In this document: in pieces, positions 21,673 through 33,849 of the stretch
Numbering within the stretch: the stretch's first letter is position 1
How the letters are laid out: every line of letters begins with the position of its first letter
Source of the DNA: Rostrohypoxylon terebratum
Lineage: Eukaryota > Ascomycota > Sordariomycetes > Xylariales > Hypoxylaceae
Direction: 5' to 3'
NCBI GenBank assembly: GCA_022497145.1
Contig: MU385855.1
Span: 1,116,001 to 1,180,000, forward strand
Length of the DNA: 64,000 nt
Notes under the pieces: model-generated
Seen by the model: only the letters and a program-made list of their open reading frames with translations
Databases searched by the model: none
What the model was told of the DNA's origin: nothing
Made by a program: the position numbers and the translations under genes

Positions 21673-22104
21673 ATGTCCGAACAGGCCGATATATCGATGG
21701 AGGGTCCCTCTGCCAGTACAGCAAAGGTGAAAAAAGCCCACGAACTGGTCACAGCCACCATTAAGGCGCCACGCTTTTCTTATGCACATCTCGAGTTCTT
21801 TAGTGATTCGCCAGACGCCGGAGATCTCGATGCTCTTCAAGTACGGTCCTACTGTACGTCTGCGCTGAAGCAATTTTTGGGTGCTACTGGTATCGGGATC
21901 CCCTTGGATATCCTTAAGGTAGAAGGAAAGGCCTGTTGGTTGAGAATGCCGCGGGATGACCTTGGTGCATTTTCAGCAGCTATCACAACCTGGCCCGGCT
22001 CATACCAAGATGGATTTCACTCTTCGTTGCGAATACGAGGATGCTCTGATTGGCTTGGTGCCTTGGTAGGCAGAGCCGGAGAAGATGAGATCTGGAGCGG
22101 TTGA
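21673..22104 (+). CDS. POP8: RNase P/MRP subunit Pop8-like protein
   Basis: Single exon of 143 residues. The body (FSYAHLEF, then LQVRSYCTSALKQFLG, IPLDILKVEG and a closing CSDWLGALVGR) resembles the Pop8-like domain of the nuclear RNase P and RNase MRP ribonucleoproteins, which process tRNA 5' ends and rRNA. Residues 1-25 are a variable leader. The length fits the family. The call rests on remembered family blocks; a different small Alba/Pop-fold protein is the main alternative. It shares a 516-bp divergent promoter with SPT4 and converges on PPT1 with a 233-bp gap. Confidence 0.75.
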   Translation: MSEQADISMEGPSASTAKVKKAHELVTATIKAPRFSYAHLEFFSDSPDAGDLDALQVRSYCTSALKQFLGATGIGIPLDILKVEGKACWLRMPRDDLGAFSAAITTWPGSYQDGFHSSLRIRGCSDWLGALVGRAGEDEIWSG

Positions 22105-22337
22105 ATTTCGAAACCCAATCAAAATACCACCGATATACCAAGAAACAGAAACAAAATGCGCTATAATTCCATTTTTATTGGTATCGCCAATATGGTATAG
22201 ATTCCCATTTCCTCTCCTATCCCCGCAACGCCCATGCTTCCATGACCATGAAGTGCCATATATGCAAAAAATGCCCTTGATATGCCACCATTGATAGAAG
22301 CTCAGCATGTGGAAATACGAAATTTGAAATTTACTCT

Positions 22338-24104
22338 TCACATCATCGACATGAGCGAGTTATTGGCATATGCCTAGAAGAAGGTTAGGCTGACATGTCT
22401 CTTTTTTTTTCTAGTTGGAACAAAAACTTACCATCGGCCGAATTGGCGGATGAGGGACGGCATCAAACTGGTGGAAGCTGAGCTTATAATCAGGTCCAAT
22501 GTTGATATACGCGCCCCGGTTTTCAGTCTGGTCGCAGTACTTTGGTGCTGAGAATACTTGAAGAAAATTAGTAAAATACGGTAACTAAATAGCTGACTGG
22601 ATCAACTTACCTGTGATGCACTTTCCGTCATGTTCCTCCTCATAACCATCCATACGAACCTCGTGACTTCGAATGATAGCATCCAAGCCGTTTTTCTCGC
22701 AAAATCTCTTCGTTACGTCAGGACCGAACTGCATGCCTACTCCTCTCTTGCTGGGACCCCGTCCAGGAGCTTTCTGGGGGTCTGTCCACAACATTTCCAT
22801 CATTAGACCAGATTGGCCAGGTTGTCTCTGGGAATGCCTGTCCACCTTTCGAATATCGTCCAGGGTAACGTTGTCGTCCGAGAACAGACCGCCGTGTAGA
22901 ACGAGATATTTGGAACCAATGAGCGTCGCCAGCGGCAATGCGGAAAAGCTTTCGGAGAATAGCTTGAAGACTCTAAAGCCATGTTAAAACATACGAATCA
23001 TCTTGGAAAGTCATACACATACCGGTCATTGTACTTAGCTTTACACTCGCCTTCAAACCCATACACTTTGTTCATGTCATCGGTTTCGTGGTTGCCTCTG
23101 TTCAGGAACATGGCATTAGGTCGTAGCCATTTGAAGGCGTACAATAGCAGGGCGATCTCCGTCGACCAAGAGCCTCGATCCACGAAGTCTCCATTAAATA
23201 GGTACCAATGTTTCTCGCTTGGTCGACCGTTCAACCTGAAGAGCTCCATCAAGTCAAAGTATTGACCTAAGAAAAAGTTAGTCAGGGTTTGGTGCGCATA
23301 GCTTCTGTGGACGAACCGTGTGTGTCACCGCAAACCGTGAGCTTGACATCATCGGGAATGTTCATCTCCACCATCGTTGGCTCGTCGTACACAATCTTCT
23401 TAACCGCAATGATGATTTGGTAGACATATTTCTTGTGAATCTTCTTGCCTGCCTTGAACCTCTCAATCATGTCATCAATGAACTCGTGGGTCATCTGATC
23501 ACCAAGTTTCACACCGTCATAGTCCGGCTCTATAGCGATAGAATCAATGTCAAGGCCCTCGGCCGCGGATGGCTCGTCCCCAACTTCAATAGCGGCATAG
23601 AAATTTAGTTGTCGCACAATCTTTTGACACTCCGCCAACTTTAATCGGGCATCTTTGTTATTCGGGTCGAGTTCAACGCATTTCTTGAAGTCCTTTACGG
23701 CGTCTTTCGGCTTGAGGATGGCAGCATGGGCAACGGCACGGCGGAAATACGCCTGGTATGCGCCAAATTAGTTTACAGTGATAAATAATAGCTCTTATTA
23801 GGAGACATGATACCTTGATCAGCTTCGGGTTCAGTTCTATAGCCTTAGTAGCATCTGCAATGGCATATCCAAAGGCCTCTGACTTAATATGGGCCTAAGA
23901 ATTGGGTTCCGGTCAGTCACGCGAGCGGTCGACCCGATATGAGGCTCCACAAACTTGTGCTCTATTCGTGAAATAGGTTGGCTCTTTATCATTTAACTCG
24001 ATAGCCTTTGTATAGAGGTCAACTGCCTTAAGCCAATCATGAGCAGCGAAAGCTTTGTTCCCGTCATTTTTGTAGGCTGTGGCCTGCTCTACGGCAGATG
24101 CCAT
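22338..24104 (-). CDS. PPT1: Serine/threonine protein phosphatase 5 (TPR phosphatase)
   Basis: PP5/Ppt1-type phosphatase, an Hsp90-associated enzyme. Seven exons: 23955-24104, 23814-23894, 23317-23752, 23023-23266, 22611-22972, 22432-22556 and 22338-22373, giving 477 residues. Three TPR repeats fill residues 5 to about 110 (AYKNDGNKAFAAHDW; YFTNRAQ; AYFRRAVAHAA). Metal-binding motifs of the PPP family follow in order: GDTHG (219-223, Asp220 and His222), GDFVDRG (248-254), GNHE (280-283) and RSHE. The usual SAPNYC block reads SAPKYC (Lys430). The C-terminus is NNSLMSMM, encoded by a 36-nt last exon. All introns are GT-AG with good branch sites. PP5 is autoinhibited by its TPR domain in other species; that is family knowledge. 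Confidence 0.93.
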
Positions 24105-24941
24105 CCTCTTGAACGGCTTAAGTGACGATGTCAGCGGGAAGGTTTAGAAAATGTTTTAGAAGCTTTATGAAGATATACAAGCGATTGGTAGGCTAAAAGA
24201 AGGAAGGAGTGTCGAGGAAGATAATATAAAGAAGGCAGAAAAGGATATCCAATCTTTACCTAGTAGAATCCAAAAAAGACTCGAGAAGTTAAGAATGGTG
24301 ATTTAGGTTGTAGTTACCAAGAAAGAATAACTTGTCGGCACTCGGAGCTTACGACGTTGGGGATCGAGGGATGGATGGGATGGAGGGGCTGAGGGGCTAA
24401 GCGGCGTGGGTTACGTGGGGTTCTGAACCCTTCCATCAATCGCTAGAACATTGAAGCTAAAGTGGGTTCCCTGCGAGTCCCTCTGAGTAACGGACGAATA
24501 GAGTTAGCCGTGAGTTAAATTCACTTTATCAGATCATTGATAGAAATATTCCGTTCCTTGCATGCGTAAGCTGATTGGAAGGTACGGTTCTTGTAGGGGT
24601 ATCTGTATTCTATATAGTGGGGGTCACTGTACATAGTTACTAGTATTTTGGAAATTGAATTTACAGTAATAGCTGGAGCTCAAAGTTTAATCCTGGACTG
24701 ATCCTGGAATTTTATAAAGTTCCAGAGTTGCTTAGGTGCTTAAGTGTTTTTCGGACAACTGCTATTGGACAAGCTTCCATCCGTTGGAAACTTGGAAACT
24801 TCTTAAAATGATCACTTAAATTTGTTTTGTGAAGTCTTCAAAAACTGGCAACCGTCAAATAACAATAATCTAAATCTAAACCCAGGCAGGACTTGAACAC
24901 ATCACACAAACGAAAAGGCGAAAAGGCGAAAAAGCCGTGCA
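24105..24941. other. Divergent PPT1/YIH1 promoter region
   Basis: 837 bp head-to-head spacer. A purine-rich repeat (GAAAAGGC repeated at about 24912-24930) lies just before the YIH1 start. No gene seen. Confidence 0.45.
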
Positions 24942-25793
24942 ATGTCTGAAGAGCTTCGAGATGAACTCGAGGCAATCAACTCAATTTATGGTGACGGTTG
25001 TCTGGTTCCTTCAGACGATGCAAACGTGTACGTCTTAAAACCGCCCGGGGAGTCTTCGTCTCTCCGCGTCGAGTTCCCCCCTACCTATCCTGCAGTGCCT
25101 CCGGTCGTGCTAGGCACCAATAGTACCGGCCAATCCGGGAGGCGTGGCGATGCCGCCCGAGAGCTATCGCTATTCATTCAGGCATTGAGCACTGTCTATC
25201 AACCGGGAGAAGTCTGCCTGTTCGATGTTATAGAAGAGTTGACTCGACTTCTCGAGTCCTCTGCTCCAGAAGAGAGCGAAGAACAAGACGACCAAGATGC
25301 AACTCCCGAGGACGCCGCAGAAGGTTTGCCTTCAAGCAGGGCTACAGTTTATGCAGATGTGTCCAATATGCCAGAACCCCCCTGGACTATATCAGATCCA
25401 TTCATCGAATTAAAGTCGGTTTTTGTTGCCAGGTGCGCCCCTGTCTCATCAACTGAAGAAGCAGAGGCGTTTGTTCAGCATCTTCTCGCCACTGACAAGA
25501 GAGTCCGGAGTGCCACGCATAATATTACAGCGTGGCGTATAAAGGGGCCGAATAACACTACATTTCAGGATTGTGACGATGACGGTGAAACTGCCGCTGG
25601 TGGTCGGTTGCTACATCTTATGCAGCTTATGGAGCTTTGGGATGTTATGGTGATTGTCACTCGGTGGTATGGAGGTCACAAACTAGGACCACGCCGCTTT
25701 GCTCTTATCAATCAAACCGCGAGAGATGCGTTCGTAAAGGCTGGGCTGGTTTCTGAGAATCCAAGCAAGAAGAAAGGACAGGGTAAGAGCTGA
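24942..25793 (+). CDS. YIH1: IMPACT/Yih1 homologue, regulator of Gcn2 signalling
   Basis: Single exon of 283 residues. An RWD domain occupies about residues 1-105 (ELRDELEAINSIYGD opening; FPPTYPAVPP motif), the fold that in Yih1/IMPACT binds Gcn1. An acidic Glu/Asp linker follows at about 107-130. The Impact (UPF0029) domain covers about 150-265, with the hallmarks TWRIK-like AWRIKGPN, the DDDGETAAGGRLL turn and VTRWYGGHKLGPRRF. In yeast and mammals this protein competes with Gcn2 for Gcn1 and so damps the amino-acid starvation response. A Lys-rich C-terminus ends the protein. Identification is strong from both domains in order. Confidence 0.92.
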   Translation: MSEELRDELEAINSIYGDGCLVPSDDANVYVLKPPGESSSLRVEFPPTYPAVPPVVLGTNSTGQSGRRGDAARELSLFIQALSTVYQPGEVCLFDVIEELTRLLESSAPEESEEQDDQDATPEDAAEGLPSSRATVYADVSNMPEPPWTISDPFIELKSVFVARCAPVSSTEEAEAFVQHLLATDKRVRSATHNITAWRIKGPNNTTFQDCDDDGETAAGGRLLHLMQLMELWDVMVIVTRWYGGHKLGPRRFALINQTARDAFVKAGLVSENPSKKKGQGKS

Positions 25794-26105
25794 GGAAAAT
25801 ATGACGGTGTTAAGTATACCTCATACAGCATATCCGCACTGTGATCCACCCTATGCCTCGGCTCTTTGCTTTTCAATATGATTGGATCACCGCATCTTAC
25901 CCATCATTCATCATTACCTACCAGGTACCTAGGTCCTACCTACCTATAATGACATTCCCTGCGTCGCAATTATCAAGCCACTATATTGTATGACCCCTCA
26001 AATGTGCAATTTTCATTTATAAGCATTAGAGATTCGAGGAGCACATAGCGAAAGATCTTGAAGTCGAATCTTCGTTAGATTTAACGTGTTTCAATTCATC
26101 GAAAG
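25794..26105. other. Short intergenic spacer
   Basis: 312 bp between two plus-strand genes. It carries a copy of the palindromic intergenic word (AGGTACCTAGGTCC with CTACCTACCT, 25923-25945). No gene seen. Confidence 0.5.
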
Positions 26106-27355
26106 ATGGTCGGACCGCCACCACTTCAGGGGCTCAAGGTCCTAGAATTTGCTGGGCTCGCACCCGGTAGGTCGTGTCCCAATGCAAATAGCATGCCCGT
26201 TGTACTGACTTATAGCCAGGCCCTTTTGCTGGTTTGCTTCTCGCTGACGCCGGCGCAAATGTCCTTCGCATAGATCGCCATACATCCGGCGCGCAACCAG
26301 TGTCAGGTGATCTACTCACAAGACGCAAGTCTTCCATAGCCGTTAATCTAAAGTCGCCGCACGGTGTCGCTGTAGTCAAAGAATTAGCCAAGAGTACCGA
26401 CATCATAATCGACCCGTTCCGTCCGGGGGTGTTGGAAAAGCTCGGCATTGGCCCGGAAGTGTTGCGCGCCATTAATCACCGACTAATATACGGCCGTATG
26501 ACAGGCTTCCGCCGGGATGGTCGATATGCACCAATGGCCGGCCACGACATCAATTACCTTGCCGTGTCCGGGGTGCTTTCCCGGTTGGGCAGGAGTGGCG
26601 ATAAACCGCATCCGCCTACTAACATCCTGGCGGATTTTGCAGGAGGTGGTGCTACACTATTCCAGGGTATTCTTCTTGCCGTTATAGCTAGAGAGAAAAC
26701 AGGGAAAGGTCAGATCGTCGAGGCAAACATGGTAGACGGTGCAAACTATTTGGCAACCTACACTCGATTAAGTTTAAAAACTCCGATAGGTGACCAACCA
26801 CGTGGGGAGAATCTTCTCGACGGAGGTTGTCCGTACTACGATACGTATGAAACCAAGGACGGGAAGTATATGGCCGTGGGTGCTTTAGAGCCACAATTTT
26901 ATGCACGTCTGCTTAAGGGTCTGGGCTTGGGTGACCGGAGGTGGGAAGGTCGGCAGGTTGACCGAGACTTCTGGCCGGAAATGAAACGGACATTCGAAAC
27001 TATCTTTAAATCCAAAACGCGTTCGGAGTGGGAATCTATCTTCGATGGTACTGACGCATGTTGTACTCCTATTCTAGAATATTCCGAGCTGGAAACGGAC
27101 GTCAGCCGCGAAGGTGACCAACGTCCAGCTGTGACGTTACGCGAAACACCCTGTTTAGCAATCGACGGTAGGGGCACCGATCCAAGCGTCAACGGCCAAG
27201 GTCCCGGGGTAAACGGAAATGGTTACGTTGGTCAGATTTTGTCTCCGGGTCAAGGTGGCGAGGACGCTCTAAGCAATTGGTTTGGCTGGACAAAGGGGAA
27301 AGACTTTGATATAATAAATGAAGGCGTCGTGTTGAAGCCTAAGTCGAAGTTATAG
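26106..27355 (+). CDS. Alpha-methylacyl-CoA racemase / CoA-transferase family III
   Basis: Two exons: 26106-26166 and 26220-27355, with a 53-nt intron (donor GTAGGT, acceptor AGCCAG) that restores LAPGPFAGLLLADAGA. The product is 398 residues. It is a CaiB/BaiF family member most like alpha-methylacyl-CoA racemases, which epimerise 2-methyl branched acyl-CoAs so that they can enter beta-oxidation. Catalytic residues of the bacterial racemase are recognisable: His129 in GHDINY, Asp159 in LADFAGGG, and Glu244 in GALEPQFYA. MVDGANY is the second family signature. The C-terminus (residues about 340-370) has a Gly/Asn-rich insertion. I see no clear peroxisomal targeting tripeptide; it ends KSKL, and its final three residues SKL match the canonical PTS1, which would fit a peroxisomal enzyme. 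Confidence 0.9.
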
Positions 27356-30065
27356 TGGCGATATTAGAAGGGTACATCTAGGACGAAGAGTATGCCATCT
27401 CAACCATACACTTTTTTGAACGCCTTTCCTCCTTTCCATGCCAGGATACCTTCTAACCGAAGTCTTGCCATCGTTCCCAACTCGGCCAAATTTTCCACCG
27501 ATCCCATATATCGACATTAAGATATTCCCAGGACTAAGCTCTTTACGTGCACCTGCCTGCCCCGGGAGTACACCGTAGGCTATTCCTAACCGACTCAACG
27601 CTAGCAAAGAACTGGCTTCACGGCAATGATAAGTCCATCTATTCAGAGATGCCCATGAAGGACAAGAATCTCACCCTGAGATTGTCCAAATATACAACAC
27701 ACCAGTCCATCATCTAGTTCATGACATTTTGCTTGGGCTTGGTGGTGGCGGTGGTGGAGGAGACGGGGGATCGCTTCTGGATTTATCTTCCATATTCGAG
27801 AAGACCCGCTACGAAGAGCGAGATGAGTAAGATGAGGTGGTTGACTTGTCTTTTTTTTTTTTCGAGACGGGCTGCTTGCAAGATAAGCAGAGGGGTTAGC
27901 CGAATGAACGAACGAGCCTCAAAGTCTACGTCCAAATATGAAGTTTTATATATGAAAACTTGAAGCTATAAGTCGATCTGCGAATTTGGGGATTTCCAGA
28001 CAAGACACGGCCGAGAATTGAGACAGGATAACCAACAATATGTATACGGACACTTAGGTCAGCCAAGAAAAGCCCCAACACATCATTATTTGTACGATAT
28101 TATTCATTTTTCTCAGATCGGGATCGGACCGTATTTCTCTCGTGTCACCGCCTTCAACAAGACGGACTCACAGTACATACATGCGATAGTCGAGTTCTGT
28201 GCACGGCTCGTCATCATGCACACGTAAATATTGTCCCCCCCCGGGTTTCCTCCAGGAGACATTCTTCCCTTCGTTACGGTACCTCGATTATGTAAAAACG
28301 TAGATAAAATAGAAAAATGATTAAATAATGATCATAATACTGCGGTAAACATGAGCCGAGCTTGCTTTGCCTTAAGGGCCTTGCCGGCCTCTGCTTGACC
28401 GCCTGTCGTAAACAAGATCCATGCAACAACGCTTTCATTTTTTTTCTCACCTTTCAGGGGTCTCGAATGAAAAGTACCAGGTTCAGACGTGTTTTTGGTG
28501 TGCTGCTTACACACGATTTGAGTGGCGGCCCCCAAAGCACGTATTTGCTTTGGCGTCCCGCCTATTACTATTACCGCCTGCTAAAAGGTACCTACCTACC
28601 GCCTACCGCCAGACCCCTCCCTCCCTCCCTCCATTCCCCTTCCAATCGCATCGGAAGCCGAGTTTAAACAACAGCCAGCCACATGGATTCCCTCAGAGAA
28701 AGAAACCTGTGTGCGGCATGAGCCGTGGATTCGATTTTCTTTCGGCTCAAACCATTCCGCCGGGGGACATGTTAACAGTCGTACCTACAGCATGTGATAT
28801 GTGCGTGTGGTGGCCCTGCACGTACGTGAGGTGAGGTTATGTATACACACCTACCTACTACTACCTACTACTATACACATCATGTAGGTCAAGTCAAGGT
28901 AAGGGTAAGGGGGGGGAAAAAAAGACGACGGGCTAGACCGAGCCCCCTTTTTTCGAACAACCCTATTTCGAACAACCTTATCCATGTGTGGTGTACTATG
29001 CATGCCGCCCCCGTTCGATATTCTTACATATCGACTGATAATTCCCCGCGCTCCCCTCCAAAATTTTCCTTGGATACAAAAGACCCCGTCAGATCTCGGA
29101 TACCTTATCTCGCTCAACCCCTTAGGTAGATATAGATATCTGTGTATGTATACTACCTGCCTACCTACCTACATATGGATACCTACCTAGGTCATAGGTA
29201 CCTACCAGGCTACGTTCGGGCCGTGACACGCGAACCGCGATCCCGGCTCTGCGTGATCCGAAAACGACGGCTGGTAGGGTCCAGCGCGCGGGATGGGGCA
29301 AGGTTTCCGGCATCGCTTCCGGTGCGGGATGCCGGACGGGTGTCAGATATCATATCGTATCAGAAGGGGGCTCGGTTCCATTGTTGCTGGCTTGCAACGT
29401 AGGTTTTTTCCCTTAGCGATCCAAGGAAGACGTCTAGTTCTGCGCGGGATAGGAAACTTCCTTTGCGCTTCGGGTTCGTCGTTCCGGTCGAACGAAGCGG
29501 TGACTCGGTTTGGCCGAATAACCTGCTCTCAACCTTTGCCCGTTTGTAGATGCGAGTAGGGGGCCGTGATTACATAACCATCATCTTCGACCCGACGCGA
29601 GCGTCGGTGAACGCAATCCCGGAACTACATTTCCTACCCAGGGTTTCACTCGGTAAGCCTTTGTGCTTTATGCTGCATCTCACTGACCTTGAAACTTGGG
29701 TAGCGAAGGAAACTACCTACCTACCTACCTAGGGAGGTATCACACAATTCGAAAAACAATCCAAAACCCTTCCTAGTCAGGGAACTTGTTCATTTTAGGT
29801 ACATTAACTATTCCGTATTTTTTTGGAATGCTATTCTCATCTACCGACGGCATGTCTAAGGGGTTGGGTATGACGTGACTTAAAGGAGTTTTCATGATGT
29901 GAATGAAAAGGGGCAGGTATACTCAACGAGACCCAATTCCTACTACCAACAAAAGCATTACACTCAATCATGGCTCGGCGCGCTTCTTCAACGCTCGGTG
30001 CTGTAGCCATCCTGCCTATCTGATCAATAGATCCGATTCCCAAGGGCTGATACCGATTCCATCCT
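27356..30065. other. 2.7-kb stretch without a supported gene
   Basis: Long spacer between the racemase-like gene and VPS1, whose 3' end faces it. Open frames up to 137 codons exist (for example 28421-28834) but show no family motif and are broken in all frames by stops. The DNA has homopolymer runs (T-run near 27851, C-run near 28238, G and A runs near 28911-28923) and many CTACC-type repeats (28586-28600, 28850-28871, 29151-29209, 29712-29738). An unannotated non-coding transcript or a decayed gene cannot be excluded. Confidence 0.45.
29151..29209. repeat. CTACC/TAGGTA-rich palindromic repeat cluster
   Basis: Tandem CTACC units followed by ACCTACCTAGGT and ATAGGTACCTACC, forming overlapping inverted repeats. 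It is the densest example of the dispersed word family in the window. Confidence 0.6.
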
Positions 30066-32451
30066 TTACTGAACCTGGCTGACAATCTCGCTGGCCTTAC
30101 CAAGTGACTCGACCATTTGTTGGCATTCCTTTCGCCGGCGGGTGGTGTAGTCGCTCTCCTTCAATAGATCATCCAGAGTCTCGTTCCGGTACATGTTCTC
30201 TAGCAGTTCTCGTTGCATCTCATCCTTTGTGAATCTATGAGTTCAATTAGCCACCCATCAACTCTCCAAGCTAACATTTATACTTACTGGACAAGGTTTA
30301 GCATGATAGCCTTGGGGACCATATCGATCATGGTTCTCTTCACGATGTTAAAGTAAGAAGCAATCAATAGTTCTGTCATGACCTGTCAGCATAATGTTTC
30401 AGACCGCGATCTTGTTCTCCTTACTAATGACTTCAACTTCGATATTCTCTCTTTCGGATAGAGTTCCAGAGGCCTTCAGCGTCGGAGGGGGAGCTTCCAT
30501 AGCAGCAGCCTTCTTCTTGTTCTTGGCGGCGAAGAAGCTTCCGAAAAAGCCCGTGTTGTTATCCAGGTTGCTATCAAGAGAGGGACTAGCAGCACGAGCC
30601 GGGGTGGCCGCCGCTGGTAAAGGCTTTCCGGTCTTAGGGTCAACTTGGACTGGCTTCGCTCCGTTATATCGCTCGTTTACTATGGCCATTGCTCGATGTC
30701 CATTAAGGAAGTCGGGGTGAGCCGTGTTGATGTAGCAGGCTTCCATGGCAACGAGATCTCTGACAAGTTTGTTGGTAGGCTCCATAGACTTCTTGAAGAA
30801 GGTAATAACTACGTTATGGAACTTCTCCTTTAGTTGTGGATATCTCCTATACAGTGCCTTGGTGAGCAGCTGAGTCAAAATGCGTACCAGCTCGTCATAG
30901 ACGAGCGAAACACACTTGAGACTGGGCTCCTCTAATCGCTTGATTTGCTGCTTGACAATTACTTCAAATGCAGTTGTTCCGACGAAGAGTGCTGGAGAGG
31001 AACCAGATGAGTTGTACAATATTGTTCGAATGTCGACATCCTTGACAACGTCGAAGGGATCCACCGCCTTGATGCCGTTGGAATACAACTCGTGGAATAC
31101 GAAGCTAATTCGAGCACCACCGGAAAGTTCTGTGCTGGACAACTCGCCGTTGTTTCCTTCCAAAACAGTTCGCCACTCGTTCGTAAATTCAGTGATGATG
31201 TTTAAGATAATGTTTGCGCTGTTACCCAACATCGACGGACCCAGACTTTCGAGCTCGGCCGAGTACTTCTGCAGCGAACTAGAAATTCTAGCTTTGATAT
31301 CAGGTAGGGTTTGTTTGATGTGCATCATCAAAATGAGGTTCAGCTTCCTCGCTAGGTAGGGGGTACCGCAGTATGAGCTCTTGTTCCGGTAAGCCTTGTG
31401 ATTTTCGAAGTAGTTCTTCTCTGATTCGAGGGATGCTGAAATGGGCTTCTTGTTGTCGATGTCTCGTTGTCCTCTGTTAACAACAGGCACATATCCAAGG
31501 CGAAGAGGGATAATGCGCCCAGCCAAAATATCAACAACGTCCGTACCCTCGTCCATCAAATCCACCTTGGTCAAAACACCGATTGTTCTCTGTCCTTCGG
31601 GATCTACCTCTCTAGCGAGCTTTAGACCATCTGAATTGGCCAAATCGATGTTGGCGGAAGTGACAGCTAGAATGATGGCATTCGACTTTTGGATATATTT
31701 GAGGACCATATCTTTGATTTGTCGTTCGATGTCCCTCGGTTGATCTCCCACGGGGACTTTCGTTAGACCGGGCAAGTCGACCAGCGTCAAGGTCAGGACG
31801 TTGGGAGAGTAGACTCGAAGGTTGATGGGGGCAGGCGAGATACCAGCATTGCGGCCGACCTTGGCCTCGGTCTCCCTGCTAATCTCATCTCTGATCTTGT
31901 TGAAGTCGTAGAATTTCTGGCCTGGAATGTGCAAGAATTCTCCCCACTCGTCAGCGTTAGCTGCCTTGTCGGAAGAAGTGTCGATCCCATCCTTAACTCC
32001 ATTCGTTTGAGCCGTCGCAGGTCGGTTGATAAGTTGTAGGATAAGGGGTCGTCTTGTTACGATACCGGATCCTCGAGGTAAGCTATTCAATAGCAGTAAG
32101 TCAGCTCATATGATACAGCGTGAACTAAGAGGCGGGAGGGGATGAGGGGTGATTTACAAGTCTCGACCAACGATATTTTCTAGCACGGAACTCTTGCCGC
32201 TAGACTGACTTCCAACGACAACTATTTGCGGTAGATCGATCGGGTTATTGACGCCAACCGTGGTAAAGACATCCTGAAGTCGGTTGACGAGCCTATAGAG
32301 TTTTGTTGTTAGCTAACGGGCTGTGCGCACAGACGAATGTGGAATATGGAATGTGGAATGTGGCACGTAGTAACAGAACAGCACAGAACAGCACATACTT
32401 GATGAGAGCGGGATCCGAGATGCCTCCCGGTGTACTCAGCGATTCGGCCAT
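30066..32451 (-). CDS. VPS1: Dynamin-like GTPase Vps1
   Basis: Large GTPase that remodels membranes in vacuolar sorting, endosomal recycling and peroxisome fission. Five exons: 32399-32451, 32158-32292, 30425-32082, 30288-30372 and 30066-30234, giving 699 residues, the normal size. GTP-binding motifs: P-loop GSQSSGKS (45-52), DLPGLTKVP, and TKVDLMDEG; NRGQRDI is another dynamin signature. The middle/stalk domain follows, then a Lys/Ala/Pro-rich insert (about residues 530-580) typical of fungal Vps1, and the GTPase effector domain (LLIASYFNIVKRTMIDMVPKAI). The join before that segment uses donor GTAAGG and acceptor TGACAG, which restores EVEVIKLLIAS; reading on instead hits a stop after KENKIAV. 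The end is SEIVSQVQ. No PH domain is present, as expected for Vps1. Confidence 0.95.
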
Positions 32452-33849
32452 CTTCACTATCACTGTCCAAGAATGTATTCGGATTCAGATATAGACTTTG
32501 CAAGTGTTTGAACCGACCAAACAGTCTTGGATTTCAAAGTCGGAGGTGGTTACTTGAGTTACTTGGGTTTCTTGATCTCTGGTCTCAAAGTTCCCAGGTT
32601 GGGTTTTTGGTTTTTGGTTTTTGGTATTGGTTCGTACTTAATAAAATGTCGGTGGAGCTTTCAGGTGTCGCTTTCCAGTTCAAGGGGAAAGGGAGGGGGA
32701 AGCTAGAACTATATTAATCACAAGTGAACTCAATCCACAAATGTTTTTAAAGGGGTTAGGTATGGAAAATATGGGAACGTAAAGATACTATCGTTATTCT
32801 TGTGTAATGGGTAAGAGAAGGAAACACTGAGAATCGTTTGGGTTAGGGAACATTTATCACAATCGCCAGTCGCAACGCGGGTGGCACTTGACGACCTTAG
32901 TACTTACAAGTCTGCAAGTACATCCACACATCCAATACTATACGTAGGTACCTTACGTAGCACCCACCACTTGGCACTTGGCACACACCCACCCAACCTT
33001 GAACCTTATCCCTACCTATCAAGATGCATACCTGGAGGTCCACCAGCACTGAGCCACAGGTGGCATGTGACTAAGACAGGGGCTAGCCGCTGCTTTACAA
33101 TGCCATAACGGCAGCCTGATTGATTGGTCCGTGCTTGGTATACTGTATGACTCGGAAATCTTACAGATGCGTTATCAAAAACGGATATAGCTTCACAAAA
33201 CATGAGAGAGATATCCAATAGATTTAATCATGCTGCCTGGATAAGTGTGCGTCACCGACAAGCCAACATGACGACGACTAAATTATCTATACTAAAAGCA
33301 TCTTTCTAATGCCTATCCTGAAATCTCAAATATTGGGTAGGTAGGCAAGGTCATAGACATTCTGATCATTGAACCCCCCCTAATTTTCCTAATGGGTGAA
33401 AGTAAAGTACTTAGACAATCATCGGAGCAGGATGCAATAAGCGCAATGCGTATTTAAATGCTTTGCTGGAATCAACTAGAACTGGGCGCAACTGTCTTTC
33501 GCTCGAGGGGGTAGTTGTCGCTGCGTTCTATACGAGATAGTATGGATACTTTACATGACCCTCGTGGATATACAAAGCCGTCTTCGGCTCACAACCTTGG
33601 AAGTCTATCATCTGACTGATAAAAAGACACAACCGACTCCACTTCCCAATTGTCTCTGCAGACCGAAGCTATTCTGTTGTGAAAGTACAGACCACACGCG
33701 CTCTATCAGGGCGGTATCGGCTCGAAGATAATAGCTCCAAATCTGCGCTGTCGAGAGTTAAGATATGTTAGATGAGAAGCGCCATGCTACCGTCATCCAA
33801 TACGCCAGACCCATGCAAGTATCAGAAATTGAAAACGCGTTGCACTCTA
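32452..33849. other. Intergenic: VPS1 promoter and GID7 3' flank
   Basis: 1.4 kb without a supported gene. It contains three GGTTTTT heptamers (32602-32622), 150-170 bp upstream of the VPS1 ATG, and a palindromic GTAGGTACCTTACG near 32944. Confidence 0.45.

Noticed and set aside
28421..28834. 137-codon open frame in the 2.7-kb spacer
   Set aside because: No family motif, no plausible partner exons, and a composition like non-coding DNA.
27356..30065. Remnant transposon or RIP-mutated element
   Set aside because: No terminal repeats, transposase fragments or marked TA-rich skew could be seen by eye.
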